Positions 33,053-41,226 of a stretch of DNA of 64,000 bases are shown here, in pieces (position 1 is the stretch's first letter; each line of letters opens with the position of its first letter). Where the stretch lies: the NCBI RefSeq assembly GCF_003601985.1, contig NZ_QZXA01000002.1, positions 1 to 64,000 of the forward strand. Direction: 5' to 3'. Below the pieces are notes generated by a model, which saw only the letters and a program-made list of their open reading frames with translations, was not told the DNA's origin and ran no database searches. This stretch comes from Mesorhizobium jarvisii (GTDB lineage Bacteria; Pseudomonadota; Alphaproteobacteria; Rhizobiales; Rhizobiaceae). A program made the translations under genes and the position numbers.

Positions 33053-34050
33053 GCGAAACGCAGCCTCTGGCCGATGCCTTTTTCTCCTGCCTTGGCGAGC
33101 ATCGCCTTGCCCAGCGCAATGTCGGAGAGCGACAGGCCGCGATGCCAGAACAGGATGGTCTCGTCGTCGCTCTGCCTGCCTGGCTTGAGGCCGGCGGCGA
33201 TCTGGCCGAGCTCGGCATGCAGCGTCTTTTCGCTGAGCCGTCCGGTCTCGACATGGGCGCGCAGCGAGCCGAACTTGCCGCCCTTGCATTGGCCCCAGTC
33301 GTCGACGACCATCTTCTGCATGATGTCGGTCAGCGACAGCTCCACCGCGCTCATCGTGCCATAGGGCACGACCAGCGCGCCGGGCTTGATCCATTCGGTC
33401 TTGAGCAGCGGCTGCGGCTCCGGCAGCCGTGAGGCCTCGACGACGATGTCGGCGCCTTCGACGCAGCTTTTCCAATCGGCTACGGCCGTGACTGTCTTGC
33501 CGAGATCGGCGGAGAGTTTTGCGGCAAAACCGTCGCGGCTTTCCGGTCGGCGCGAATGGACGCGGATCTCGTCGAAATCGAAGAGATGGTCGAGCAGCCG
33601 CACATTCCAATAGGCGGTGCCGCGCGCGCCGATATGGGCGAGCACCTTCGAATTCTTGCGCGCCAGATGCTTGGCGCCGATCGCGGTGAGCGCACCAGTG
33701 CGCATGTCTGTGATGACGGTGGCGTCGAGAATGGCGCGCGGCGTGCCGGTGCGCGGATCGAACAGATTGAGGATGCCGAATTCCGAGGGCAGGCCGTGCA
33801 GATAGTTGTCGACATAGTCGCCGACGATTTTCACGCCCGCCGTGTCGAGCGGCGCCACATACCCGCGCAAGACGTTGAAATGGCCGTGGAAGGATGGATC
33901 CGGTTCAAGATGGACGCGCGGCTCGATCACTGTCTGGCCCTTGCCCTGGGCGACCAAGCCCGCCTCGACGGCGGCGATGATTTCGCCATCGGTCATGGCG
34001 AGCGCTTCGATGTCGAGGGCATTGAGATAGTCGATATAGATCGGCTTCAT
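33049..34050 (-). CDS. Ornithine cyclodeaminase/mu-crystallin-family protein
   Basis: This 333-residue OCD-fold protein has the substrate/carboxylate residues of the family visible as VKIVGDYVDNY (Lys74) and VITDMRTGALTAIGAKHLA (Arg118). The dinucleotide loop, usually GxGxQA, is IGARGTAYWN (residues 140-149), which changes the second glycine and the glutamine. Family members reduce delta1-pyrroline- or piperideine-2-carboxylate or deaminate ornithine. It is translated together with the MIO-fold protein (ATGA overlap), so it may act on the imine or enamine that the partner makes. The ATG at 34,050 is the first after the divergent promoter; GAGGAAAG lies somewhat far upstream. Aconitase X in the same island makes an imino-acid reductase role plausible. 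Confidence 0.82.
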   Translation of the reverse strand: MKPIYIDYLNALDIEALAMTDGEIIAAVEAGLVAQGKGQTVIEPRVHLEPDPSFHGHFNVLRGYVAPLDTAGVKIVGDYVDNYLHGLPSEFGILNLFDPRTGTPRAILDATVITDMRTGALTAIGAKHLARKNSKVLAHIGARGTAYWNVRLLDHLFDFDEIRVHSRRPESRDGFAAKLSADLGKTVTAVADWKSCVEGADIVVEASRLPEPQPLLKTEWIKPGALVVPYGTMSAVELSLTDIMQKMVVDDWGQCKGGKFGSLRAHVETGRLSEKTLHAELGQIAAGLKPGRQSDDETILFWHRGLSLSDIALGKAMLAKAGEKGIGQRLRFA

Positions 34051-34170
34051 TTTATGCGCGCACTTTCCTCGATCACCCCGTTCATCCCATAGCAGGCCGC
34101 GGCGCGACACGAAAGTTTGTTGCGCTGTGTCTGGACGCTGCCGGCTAAATGCTGTTCAAACCGGATCGAC

Positions 34171-35604
34171 ATGACTGCCATTCCCGAGACTGAAGCCTTA
34201 CCCGAAACGGCCACAAATGCGCGGCGCGTGGCGCTGATCGTCGCAATCGCTTTCTTCATGCAGCTGCTGGATTCGACGATCATCTCGACCTCGCTGCCGC
34301 AGATGGGGGAATCCTTCCGTGTGCCGGCCGTGGCAATGAGCATCGGCATCACGGTCTACATGCTGACCATGGCGGTGTTCGTGCCGCTGTCGGGCTGGCT
34401 CGCCGACCGTTTCGGTGCGCGCAACATCTTTCTCGTGGCGATCGCGCTGTTCACGCTGGCCTCACTTGCCTGTGGCTTTTCGGGAAATCTGACCCAATTT
34501 GTCGTCGCTCGCGCCGTGCAGGGGCTGGGCAGCGCGCTGATGACGCCGGTGGGCCGCATTCTCGTCCTGCGCAATGCGTCGAAATCCGAGTTGCTCAACG
34601 CCACCGCGCTGATCACCTGGCCGGCGCTGTTTGCGCCGGTGGTCGGTCCGGTGCTTGGCGGCTTCATCACCACCACTCTGTCCTGGCACTGGAATTTCTT
34701 CATCAATATCCCGCTTGGGCTGGTTGGGCTGGCACTGGTTGCCCGCTTCATCCCGGGCGATCGCGAGGCCGATCCCAAGCCGCTCGACTGGCTCGGGTTT
34801 TTCCTGACCTCGCTCGGGCTCGCCTGCCTGCTCTACGGCCTCGAGCGCATCGCGCACCCGGAAGATGGCATGCTGCCGACAGTGGCGCTGATCGCGGCGG
34901 GCATCGTCATCGGCTGGCTGGCGGTGCGGCATCTGCGGCGCGCTCCGCATCCGCTGCTCGACCTCTCCTCGTTCAAGGTGCTGACCTTCGCCATCTCGAC
35001 GCTCGCCGCCGGCACCATATTCCGGGTGGCGATCAACGCCACGCCCTTCCTGCTGCCGCTTTTGTTCCAGCTCGGCTTCGGCCTCTCGCCCGTCGATGCC
35101 GGCTTGATGATCCTGGCCTATTTCCTCGGCAATCTCGGCATGAAGACGGTGACGACGCCAACGCTGCGGCGTTTCGGCTTCCGTTCTGTGATGGTGGTCA
35201 ACGGCATCATCGCCTCGGCCTCGATCATGGCTTGCGGGGTGATCTCGCCGCAGACGCCGCAGGCACTGGTGGTGGCGCTGATGCTGATCGCCGGCCTGTC
35301 GCGCTCGATGCAGTTCACCGCGCTCAACACGCTGGCCTTCGCCGATATCGAAGCCGCGCAGCGCAGCTCGGCGGCGACGTTGTCCTCGATGCTGCAGCAG
35401 GTGGCGATGCTGTTCGGCGTCGCCGTGGCGGCGGCGATTCTCAATTTGTCGCAGATTGCCAGGGCGCAGCCGGCGCTCGACCTCGTCGATTTTCGAATAG
35501 CCTTTTTCGTGATCGGCGCCATCGGGCTGGTCGCGGCGCTGCGTTTTGTCGTCCTGCCGCCCGGCGCTGGCGCCGAGGTTTCCGGCCACGCGCCGAGGAA
35601 TTGA
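34171..35604 (+). CDS. MFS drug-type transporter, DHA2 (EmrB/QacA) family
   Basis: This 477-residue inner-membrane protein has about 13-14 helices. Family motifs are seen: FFMQLLDSTIISTSLPQMGE in helix 1 (motif D1 of the 14-TM drug:H+ antiporters), GWLADRFGARNIF (motif A), RAVQGLGSALMTPVG and WPALFAPVVGPVLGG (motif C). It exports, or less often imports, a small organic molecule in exchange for protons. It is divergent from the cyclodeaminase-like gene with about 120 bp between, so it may serve the same pathway, for instance removing a toxic intermediate. That link rests on position only. Confidence 0.85.
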   Translation: MTAIPETEALPETATNARRVALIVAIAFFMQLLDSTIISTSLPQMGESFRVPAVAMSIGITVYMLTMAVFVPLSGWLADRFGARNIFLVAIALFTLASLACGFSGNLTQFVVARAVQGLGSALMTPVGRILVLRNASKSELLNATALITWPALFAPVVGPVLGGFITTTLSWHWNFFINIPLGLVGLALVARFIPGDREADPKPLDWLGFFLTSLGLACLLYGLERIAHPEDGMLPTVALIAAGIVIGWLAVRHLRRAPHPLLDLSSFKVLTFAISTLAAGTIFRVAINATPFLLPLLFQLGFGLSPVDAGLMILAYFLGNLGMKTVTTPTLRRFGFRSVMVVNGIIASASIMACGVISPQTPQALVVALMLIAGLSRSMQFTALNTLAFADIEAAQRSSAATLSSMLQQVAMLFGVAVAAAILNLSQIARAQPALDLVDFRIAFFVIGAIGLVAALRFVVLPPGAGAEVSGHAPRN

Positions 35605-35691
35605 GAATCGGATTTTCTCGCCTGAAGCGGAGATAAATTCCGCCTCATCCTTTCGCCTTGATGCCGCACTTTCGCGAATGGCTGCGATGGC

Positions 35692-35752
35692 GCAATCGAT
35701 TGCCAAAAATGCAGGATTTTCCGAGCATTGCACCAGTTTTGGCAATCGATGC
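35692..35752. promoter_or_regulatory. Two LacI-type operator sites 50 bp apart
   Basis: Site 1 is the perfect 12-bp palindrome GCAATCGATTGC (35,692-35,703); site 2 is GGCAATCGATGC (35,741-35,752). The centres (the CG step) are exactly 50 bp apart, near five helical turns. Together they also form 14-base inverted arms, ATCGATTGCCAAAA and TTTTGGCAATCGAT. A central CG with TTGC/GCAA flanks is the usual LacI-family operator form. They lie 124-184 bp before the first permease gene. Confidence 0.65.
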
Positions 35753-35875
35753 GTCCACTCGGCGAATATCGGCATATGGCCACGTTCTGAACGCGGATTC
35801 ATTTGACGAACCGGCGCAGAGCCGATTAGCTTTTGCTTTCGGGATGGCAGCGCTGCCATCGGGGCAAATGCAGAC

Positions 35876-36862
35876 ATGAATGCGATCGGCTGGCTAAATC
35901 TCAGGAGCCTGAATCAGGAAGGCATTGTCTTTGCCATCGCAGTGGTGCTGTTCGTTGCCGCTGCCATCGGCCTGCCGGGCTTCATCGACCCCAACAACCT
36001 CGTCGCTATCGTCAGATCCGTGTCGGTGCTGGGCATTCTGGCGCTCGGTATGGCGGTCGTCATCATCGGCCGCGGCATCGACCTGTCGGCCGTGGCGATC
36101 ATGGCGATGTCGGTCGCATGGTATCTGCAACTGCTCAACACCGGCACCTCGGACGGGCTGGCCTTCGCCTATGTGGTGGCCGGCGTGCTCGCCATCGGCC
36201 TGCTCAACGGCTTTCTCGTCGCCTATGCCGACGTGCCGGCGATCTTCGTGACGCTGGCAACCGGCTCCTTCGTCTTCGGCTATGTGCGCTCGCAACTGAT
36301 CACGCAGGACGCGGTTCCGGTGCCGCAGGGCCATTGGGTCGAACTGCTCGGCGGCCTGCGCTTTCTCGATATCCCGATCGAGGTGTTCGTCTTCGCCGGG
36401 CTGGCTTTCCTGTTCTTCCTGTTCCTGCGCTACACCAAATGGGGCCGCTACATCTATTTCGCCGGCGACAATCCGGTCGCCGCGCGCAACATCGGCATTC
36501 CGGTGCGGCCGATGCTGGTGCTGCGCTACGTGCTCTCCGCTTTCGTGGCGCTGATCGCCGGCCTGCTGACGGCGTCCAGCCTGCATTCGATCAACACGCG
36601 CGTCGTCAATTCGACGCTGCTCTACGACATCGTGCTGGTGGCGGTGATCGGCGGCATCGGCCTGTCCGGCGGGCGAGGCGGGGTGCGCAATGTGCTGGTG
36701 GGGGCGGCGCTGATTGGCATCCTGCTCAATGCCATGACCATCATCGACATTCCGCTGCTCTACCAGAACCTGATCAAGGCGGCGATCCTGCTCGGGGCCA
36801 TCATCGTCGACGGCATCATCAATCCGCGCGACGAGCAGACCGCGCAACAGGGCGACATTTAG
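35876..36862 (+). CDS. Ribose-type ABC permease (RbsC family), first permease
   Basis: This 328-residue inner-membrane permease of the BPD_transp_2 family has about ten helices. Recognisable blocks are LGILALGMAVVIIGRGIDLS, near-identical to the family motif 'aG.t.Vii.GGIDLS', and YFAGDNPVAARNIGIPVRPM. LLYDIVLVAVIGGIGLSGGR follows near the C-terminus. It forms one half of the channel of a sugar- or cyclitol-type importer together with the permease-propeller fusion. It is the first gene after the LacI-type operators. The gap to the binding-protein gene is 87 bp. Confidence 0.9.
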   Translation: MNAIGWLNLRSLNQEGIVFAIAVVLFVAAAIGLPGFIDPNNLVAIVRSVSVLGILALGMAVVIIGRGIDLSAVAIMAMSVAWYLQLLNTGTSDGLAFAYVVAGVLAIGLLNGFLVAYADVPAIFVTLATGSFVFGYVRSQLITQDAVPVPQGHWVELLGGLRFLDIPIEVFVFAGLAFLFFLFLRYTKWGRYIYFAGDNPVAARNIGIPVRPMLVLRYVLSAFVALIAGLLTASSLHSINTRVVNSTLLYDIVLVAVIGGIGLSGGRGGVRNVLVGAALIGILLNAMTIIDIPLLYQNLIKAAILLGAIIVDGIINPRDEQTAQQGDI

Positions 36863-36949
36863 AGCAGATGGGCTAGCCCATCTTGCTCGGGGTACCCGGC
36901 GCGATCGCGACGATCGGCCGGCAATGAAAACCGAACCAGAGGATGTGAC

Positions 36950-37975
36950 ATGAGACTGATCAAGACATTTATGGCCGCAGCAACGGCGCTCGCCGTTACT
37001 GCCTTCGTGGCGCCGACCTTCGCCGCCGACGATCCGGGCCCGGCGGCCTACGCACAGGCGCTCAAGGGCAAGCGGGTCATGCTGGTGCCGCTGGCGATGG
37101 GCTTCGACCTGGCGCAAGGCTGGGCGCACTATCTGAAAAAGGAGGTCGAGGCCTGGGGCGGCACCTTCGAGACGCGCGATCCGAACTGGGTGGTCGACGC
37201 CGGCGCGCAGGCGATCACCGATGCCATCTCGTCCGATACCAGGCCCGACGTGCTGATAATCCACGCCCCGGACCTCAACTCCTATTCCAAGCTGATGAAG
37301 AAGGCGCAGGCCGCCGGCACCTATGTGCTTCTGGTCGACAACCCCGCCAACTTCCCGGCCGACGCCTTTGTCGGCAGCGACTGGGACCGGCTGGGCCAAC
37401 TCGAGGCCGAAGCAGCGATCAAGGGCTGCGGCGAGAATTCTTCCAAGAAGATCGGCCTTGTGCAGGGTGATCAGGCGAACTCCTCCAGCCTCTACCAGTA
37501 TGCCGGCATCATGAAGGTGCTGGACAAGCATCCCGACTTCAAGGTGGTCGCCAAGCCCGACTCCAACTGGGACGCGACGACCTCCCGCAACGTGACGACC
37601 ACGATGCTGCAGCAGAACCCGGACATCTGCTCGATCATCGATTTCTGGGACGGTGACGCCACCGGCGCATCCGCCGCGATCCGCGACGCCAAGCTCGACG
37701 GCAAGGTGTTCCTGGTCACCACCGGCGGCGGTGAAAAAGCCGCCGATTGCGACAAGCTTCAGGACGGCACCTATGGCGCCGTGGTGATGACCGAGCTTGC
37801 CCGCCAGTCGGGCGACATGAACGCCATCATCAAATTCCTTCTGCAGAGCGGCCAGCCGGCCGGAACCTCGCACACCTATATCTACACGCTGGAGAAGGCG
37901 ACGACCAAGGCCGACCTCAAACCCGACAGCTGTTGGGATCTGAAGGCGCTACAGGCAGAAGCGGCGGCGAAATAA
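36950..37975 (+). CDS. Ribose-type periplasmic sugar-binding protein
   Basis: This 341-residue Peripla_BP_4-type protein has a signal peptide (MRLIKTFMAAATALAVTAFV...FAADD). The mature part has VMLVPLAMGFDLAQGWAHYL, a strand-helix start like RbsB/LsrB, then DPNWVVDAGAQAITDAISSD and IHAPDLNSYSKLMKKAQAAG. Two Cys pairs (IKGCGEN, PDICSI, ADCDKL, DSCWDL) may give disulfides in the periplasm. It captures the ligand for the flanking permeases. GAGGATGTGAC precedes the ATG. A strong hairpin follows the stop, typical of a highly expressed binding protein inside an operon. Confidence 0.9.
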   Translation: MRLIKTFMAAATALAVTAFVAPTFAADDPGPAAYAQALKGKRVMLVPLAMGFDLAQGWAHYLKKEVEAWGGTFETRDPNWVVDAGAQAITDAISSDTRPDVLIIHAPDLNSYSKLMKKAQAAGTYVLLVDNPANFPADAFVGSDWDRLGQLEAEAAIKGCGENSSKKIGLVQGDQANSSSLYQYAGIMKVLDKHPDFKVVAKPDSNWDATTSRNVTTTMLQQNPDICSIIDFWDGDATGASAAIRDAKLDGKVFLVTTGGGEKAADCDKLQDGTYGAVVMTELARQSGDMNAIIKFLLQSGQPAGTSHTYIYTLEKATTKADLKPDSCWDLKALQAEAAAK

Positions 37976-37999
37976 GCTACGCGGTCGAATAGACTCCAC

Positions 38000-38030
38000 G
38001 AGGTGGCCGGATCAGTTCGGCCACCTCTTT
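38000..38030 (+). terminator. Terminator/attenuator after binding-protein gene
   Basis: GAGGTGGCC pairs with GGCCACCTC around a ten-base loop and is followed by TTT. It would reduce transcription into the permease-fusion gene relative to the binding protein. Confidence 0.75.
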
Positions 38031-38050
38031 CTCATAAGCCACGGCAGCCA

Positions 38051-40174
38051 ATGTCCTTTCGCGAACGCCTCCAATCCTGGCGCTACAATCTCGTGCCCGA
38101 CCATCTGGTCGGCGAGATCCTGACCAAACGCTGGACCGACAACGCCATTCCGTTCCTGGCACTGGTGGTGACATTGGCGAGTTTCGGCTCGATCATTCCC
38201 GGCTTCTTCAAGCTGAACGCGCTGCAGGAATCGACCCGCCAACTCGGCGAATTCTCCATGGTCGTCACCGGCATGACGGTGGTGATGCTGGGCGGCGGCA
38301 TCGATCTGTCGGTCGGCTCGATCTTCGCGCTGTCGTGCTTCTCCGCCGTCTATGTCTTCTTCATCCTCGAACAGTCGATCTGGCTGGCGATGGCCGCCTC
38401 GCTCGCCACCGGGCTGATCTTCGGCGCCATCAACGGCTACCTCGTCGGCTACCTCAGGCTGCGCGCCTTTCTCACCACGCTGGTCACCTTCATCTTCGGC
38501 CGGGCACTGTTCGACATCCTTGTCACCACCTATGCCGCCGACGTGCAGCTTTCGACGGCCACCTCGGATGTGCTCGACTTCATCGGCGACAGCACCTTTT
38601 GGGGCCTGTCGGTCTCGGTGTGGCTGGCCATCATCCTCGCCATCGTCACCCATATCGCACTGACGCGGTCGCGGCCCGGCTGGCATGTGCTGGCGGTCGG
38701 TGGCTCCAGGCGCTCGGCGCACAATGCCGGCATCCGCGTGCGCCGCACCGTGTTCATGACCTATGTCTTTTCCGGCTTCTGCTCATCGATCGGCGGTTTT
38801 CTCATCGCCTGTCGCCTGAGCGGGGCAGGGCCGGGCACCGGCCTCAACCTCGAGATCATGGCGCTCACTGCGGCGGTGGTCGGCGGCGTCAGCCTGGGCG
38901 GTGGGCGCGGCTCGGTGATCAAGGGGCTGATGGGCGCCATCATCGTCCTGACCATGACCAACGGGCTGATCCGGCTGGGCTACGGCACCGGCACCAACCA
39001 GATGGTGCTCGGCATCATGCTGGCGGCGGCGGTGACCATCGACATCCGCTGGCTGAAGAACCGCCACAAGGTGCTGAATGAAGTCTATGTCGCGCCGGTT
39101 TATCTCAAGATGGGCGAGACACAGTCGGCAGTGCCGGGCTCCGGCACGCCTTACGAACTCGACAACCGGCTGTCGGCGGCCGACCATATCGGGCTTGGCG
39201 AACTGGAAGGGCCGGAGGACGTCATCCTCGACCGCGACGACCATCTCTATTGCGGCACCCGCCATGGCGAGATCGTCCGCTTCTTCGCGCCCGACTATGT
39301 GAAGTCGGAAGTGTTCGCCCATATTGGCGGCTTCCCGCTGGGCCTGGCCTTTGACAAGACAGGCAATCTGATCAGCTGCGTCGGCGCCATGGGGCTCTAT
39401 TCCGTCTCGCCGCAGCGGGAGGTAAAACGCCTGACGGCCGAGACCGCGCGCTCCTGGACCTCGATCGTCGACGATGCCCGGCTGCGCGATCCCAACGATT
39501 GCGACATCGCGCCGGACGGCCGCATCTATTTCACCGATTCGACCAAGCGCTACGACGCGCATGACTGGGCGCTGGATTCGATCGAAAACCGCGCCACCGG
39601 CCGGCTGCTGGTCTATGACCCCAGGGACGGCTCGACCAAGACGCTCCTCGACGGCTACCGCTACACCAACGGCGTGTGCATGGCGCATGACGGCAAATCG
39701 CTGTTCTTCGCCGAAAGCTGGGCCTGCCGCGTGCATCGCTACTGGCTGGAAGGGCCGAAGGCCGGCACCGCCGAATGCGTCATCCGCGACATGCCGGGCT
39801 ATCCCGACAACATCAACCGGGCCTCGGACGGCAATTACTGGATGGCGTGGCTGGGCATGCGCACGCCGAGCTTTGATCTCTCGCTGCGCCATCCCGACAT
39901 GCGCAAGCGCATGACGCGCCGGCTGCCGCAGGATGAGTGGCTGTTCCCCAACATCAACACCGGCGGCGTGGTGAAGTTTACGGAGAAAGGCGGCATTGTC
40001 GAGGCGCTGGGCGACCTCTCCGGCGACGCGCATCCGATGGTCACCTCGATGCGCGAGCATAGGGGATATCTCTTCGTCGGCGGCATCCTCAACAACCGCG
40101 TCGGCCGCTACAAAATTTCAGGCGCCGACCCGAACTGGACCAGCCCCGCTTCCTATTGGGGAGCTAAGCCATGA
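38051..40174 (+). CDS. ABC permease fused to SMP-30/strictosidine-synthase-like propeller
   Basis: This is a 707-residue fusion. Residues about 1-337 are a complete RbsC-family permease (MTVVMLGGGIDLSVGSIFAL, GGSRRSAHNAGIRVRRTVFM, VVGGVSLGGGRGSVIKGLMG). After a 35-residue linker, residues about 370-707 form a six-bladed beta-propeller of the SMP-30/strictosidine-synthase group (GPEDVILDRDDHLYCGTRHG, LRDPNDCDIAPDGRIYFTDS, YTNGVCMAHDGKSLFFAESW, GYPDNINRASDGNYWMAWLG). RbsC C-termini are cytoplasmic, so the propeller should sit at the channel exit, where it could hydrolyse a lactone or ester or bind the imported ligand. The frame is continuous, with no stop or shift at the junction. The ATG at 38,051 removes a Pro/Arg leader. 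The stop overlaps the next propeller gene. Confidence 0.85.
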   Translation: MSFRERLQSWRYNLVPDHLVGEILTKRWTDNAIPFLALVVTLASFGSIIPGFFKLNALQESTRQLGEFSMVVTGMTVVMLGGGIDLSVGSIFALSCFSAVYVFFILEQSIWLAMAASLATGLIFGAINGYLVGYLRLRAFLTTLVTFIFGRALFDILVTTYAADVQLSTATSDVLDFIGDSTFWGLSVSVWLAIILAIVTHIALTRSRPGWHVLAVGGSRRSAHNAGIRVRRTVFMTYVFSGFCSSIGGFLIACRLSGAGPGTGLNLEIMALTAAVVGGVSLGGGRGSVIKGLMGAIIVLTMTNGLIRLGYGTGTNQMVLGIMLAAAVTIDIRWLKNRHKVLNEVYVAPVYLKMGETQSAVPGSGTPYELDNRLSAADHIGLGELEGPEDVILDRDDHLYCGTRHGEIVRFFAPDYVKSEVFAHIGGFPLGLAFDKTGNLISCVGAMGLYSVSPQREVKRLTAETARSWTSIVDDARLRDPNDCDIAPDGRIYFTDSTKRYDAHDWALDSIENRATGRLLVYDPRDGSTKTLLDGYRYTNGVCMAHDGKSLFFAESWACRVHRYWLEGPKAGTAECVIRDMPGYPDNINRASDGNYWMAWLGMRTPSFDLSLRHPDMRKRMTRRLPQDEWLFPNINTGGVVKFTEKGGIVEALGDLSGDAHPMVTSMREHRGYLFVGGILNNRVGRYKISGADPNWTSPASYWGAKP

Positions 40175-41226
40175 TCCTCGATCCGATCCTGGACATCTTT
40201 CGCGGCAAGGCGGTCACCATCCCACCGATGGATGGCGCTTTCCGGCCCAACACGCGGCTGGACGAGGCGCCGGCATTTGCCGAGCTGAGCGAGCCCGACA
40301 ATCTGCTGGTCTCGGGTGATCGGCTGCTCGCCTCCAGCGGCAACGCCGTCTATTCGCTTGCAGCCGGAGCCGAGCCCAAGGTGATCGACACCTTTCCGTC
40401 GCCCATCACGGCGCTGGCGCTGTCGCCATCGGGTGACCTGACGGTGGCGCTCGAAAGCAGCAAGGTGTTGATATCCGGCAAGGAGGTTTCGCTGCCGGCT
40501 GATCTCAGCTGCATCACCGCACTTGCCTATACCGAGGACGGCACGTTGTGGCTGGCCAATGGTTCGGCCGCGCATGCGCCGTCGCAATGGGCGGCCGATC
40601 TGATGAAGAAGGGTGCGTCCGGTTCGCTTTGGAAGCGGGACGCCACGGGCGGCGCGTTCCGCAAGGTGGCCGGCGATCTCGCTTTCCCCTATGGGCTCCA
40701 TCCAATCGGCCGGGACGTGCTGGTCAGCGAAAGCTGGCGCCATCAGCTCATCCGCTTCGACGGCGCCACCGGCAGCCACTCGACGGTGCTGACGCATCTG
40801 CCTGGCTATCCCGCGCGGCTTGCGCCGGCCGGCGATGGCGGCGCCTGGCTGGCGCTGTTTGCGCCGCGCAACCGGCTGATCGAATTCGTGCTGCAGGAAA
40901 CGCACTACCGGCAGGACATGATCGACCAGGTGCCGCCGGCCTACTGGATCGCGCCGGCGCTCGCCTCCAACCGCAGCTTCCTCGAGCCGCTGCAATGCGG
41001 CGGCATACGCACCATGGGCATCCACAAGCCGTGGTCGCCAAGCCGTTCCTACGGGCTGGTGGTCCGGCTCGACGCGAAGATGCAGCCGCAGTTCAGCCTG
41101 CACAGCCGCGCCAACGGCACACGCCATGGCATCTGCAGCGTGGCGGAAAAGGACGGACGGCTGTTCATCGCCTGCAAGGGCGGCGACTGCGTGCTGGCCG
41201 TCGACCTCGTTTCGGGAGGTTTTTGA
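40171..41226 (+). CDS. Stand-alone SMP-30/strictosidine-synthase-like propeller protein
   Basis: This 351-residue protein without signal peptide shows repeated propeller-blade motifs: ITALALSPSGDLTVALESSK, ITALAYTEDGTLWLANG, FPYGLHPIGRDVLVSESWRH, LPGYPARLAPAGDGGAWLAL and GICSVAEKDGRLFIACKGGD. The blade FPYGL...VSESW...LIRFDG...LPGYP matches the equivalent blade of the preceding fusion, so the two are paralogous. It is translated by overlap on both sides (ATGA before, TGATG after). It is likely a cytoplasmic lactonase/esterase or ligand-binding protein that acts on the imported compound; catalytic metal residues cannot be fixed without alignment. Confidence 0.75.
   Translation: MILDPILDIFRGKAVTIPPMDGAFRPNTRLDEAPAFAELSEPDNLLVSGDRLLASSGNAVYSLAAGAEPKVIDTFPSPITALALSPSGDLTVALESSKVLISGKEVSLPADLSCITALAYTEDGTLWLANGSAAHAPSQWAADLMKKGASGSLWKRDATGGAFRKVAGDLAFPYGLHPIGRDVLVSESWRHQLIRFDGATGSHSTVLTHLPGYPARLAPAGDGGAWLALFAPRNRLIEFVLQETHYRQDMIDQVPPAYWIAPALASNRSFLEPLQCGGIRTMGIHKPWSPSRSYGLVVRLDAKMQPQFSLHSRANGTRHGICSVAEKDGRLFIACKGGDCVLAVDLVSGGF

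Noticed and set aside
33053..33610. An N-terminal extension of about 186 residues on the ammonia-lyase-like protein
   Set aside because: It is the other frame of the cyclodeaminase-like gene, Arg-rich, while a coupled ATG at 33,052 gives the normal family N-terminus.
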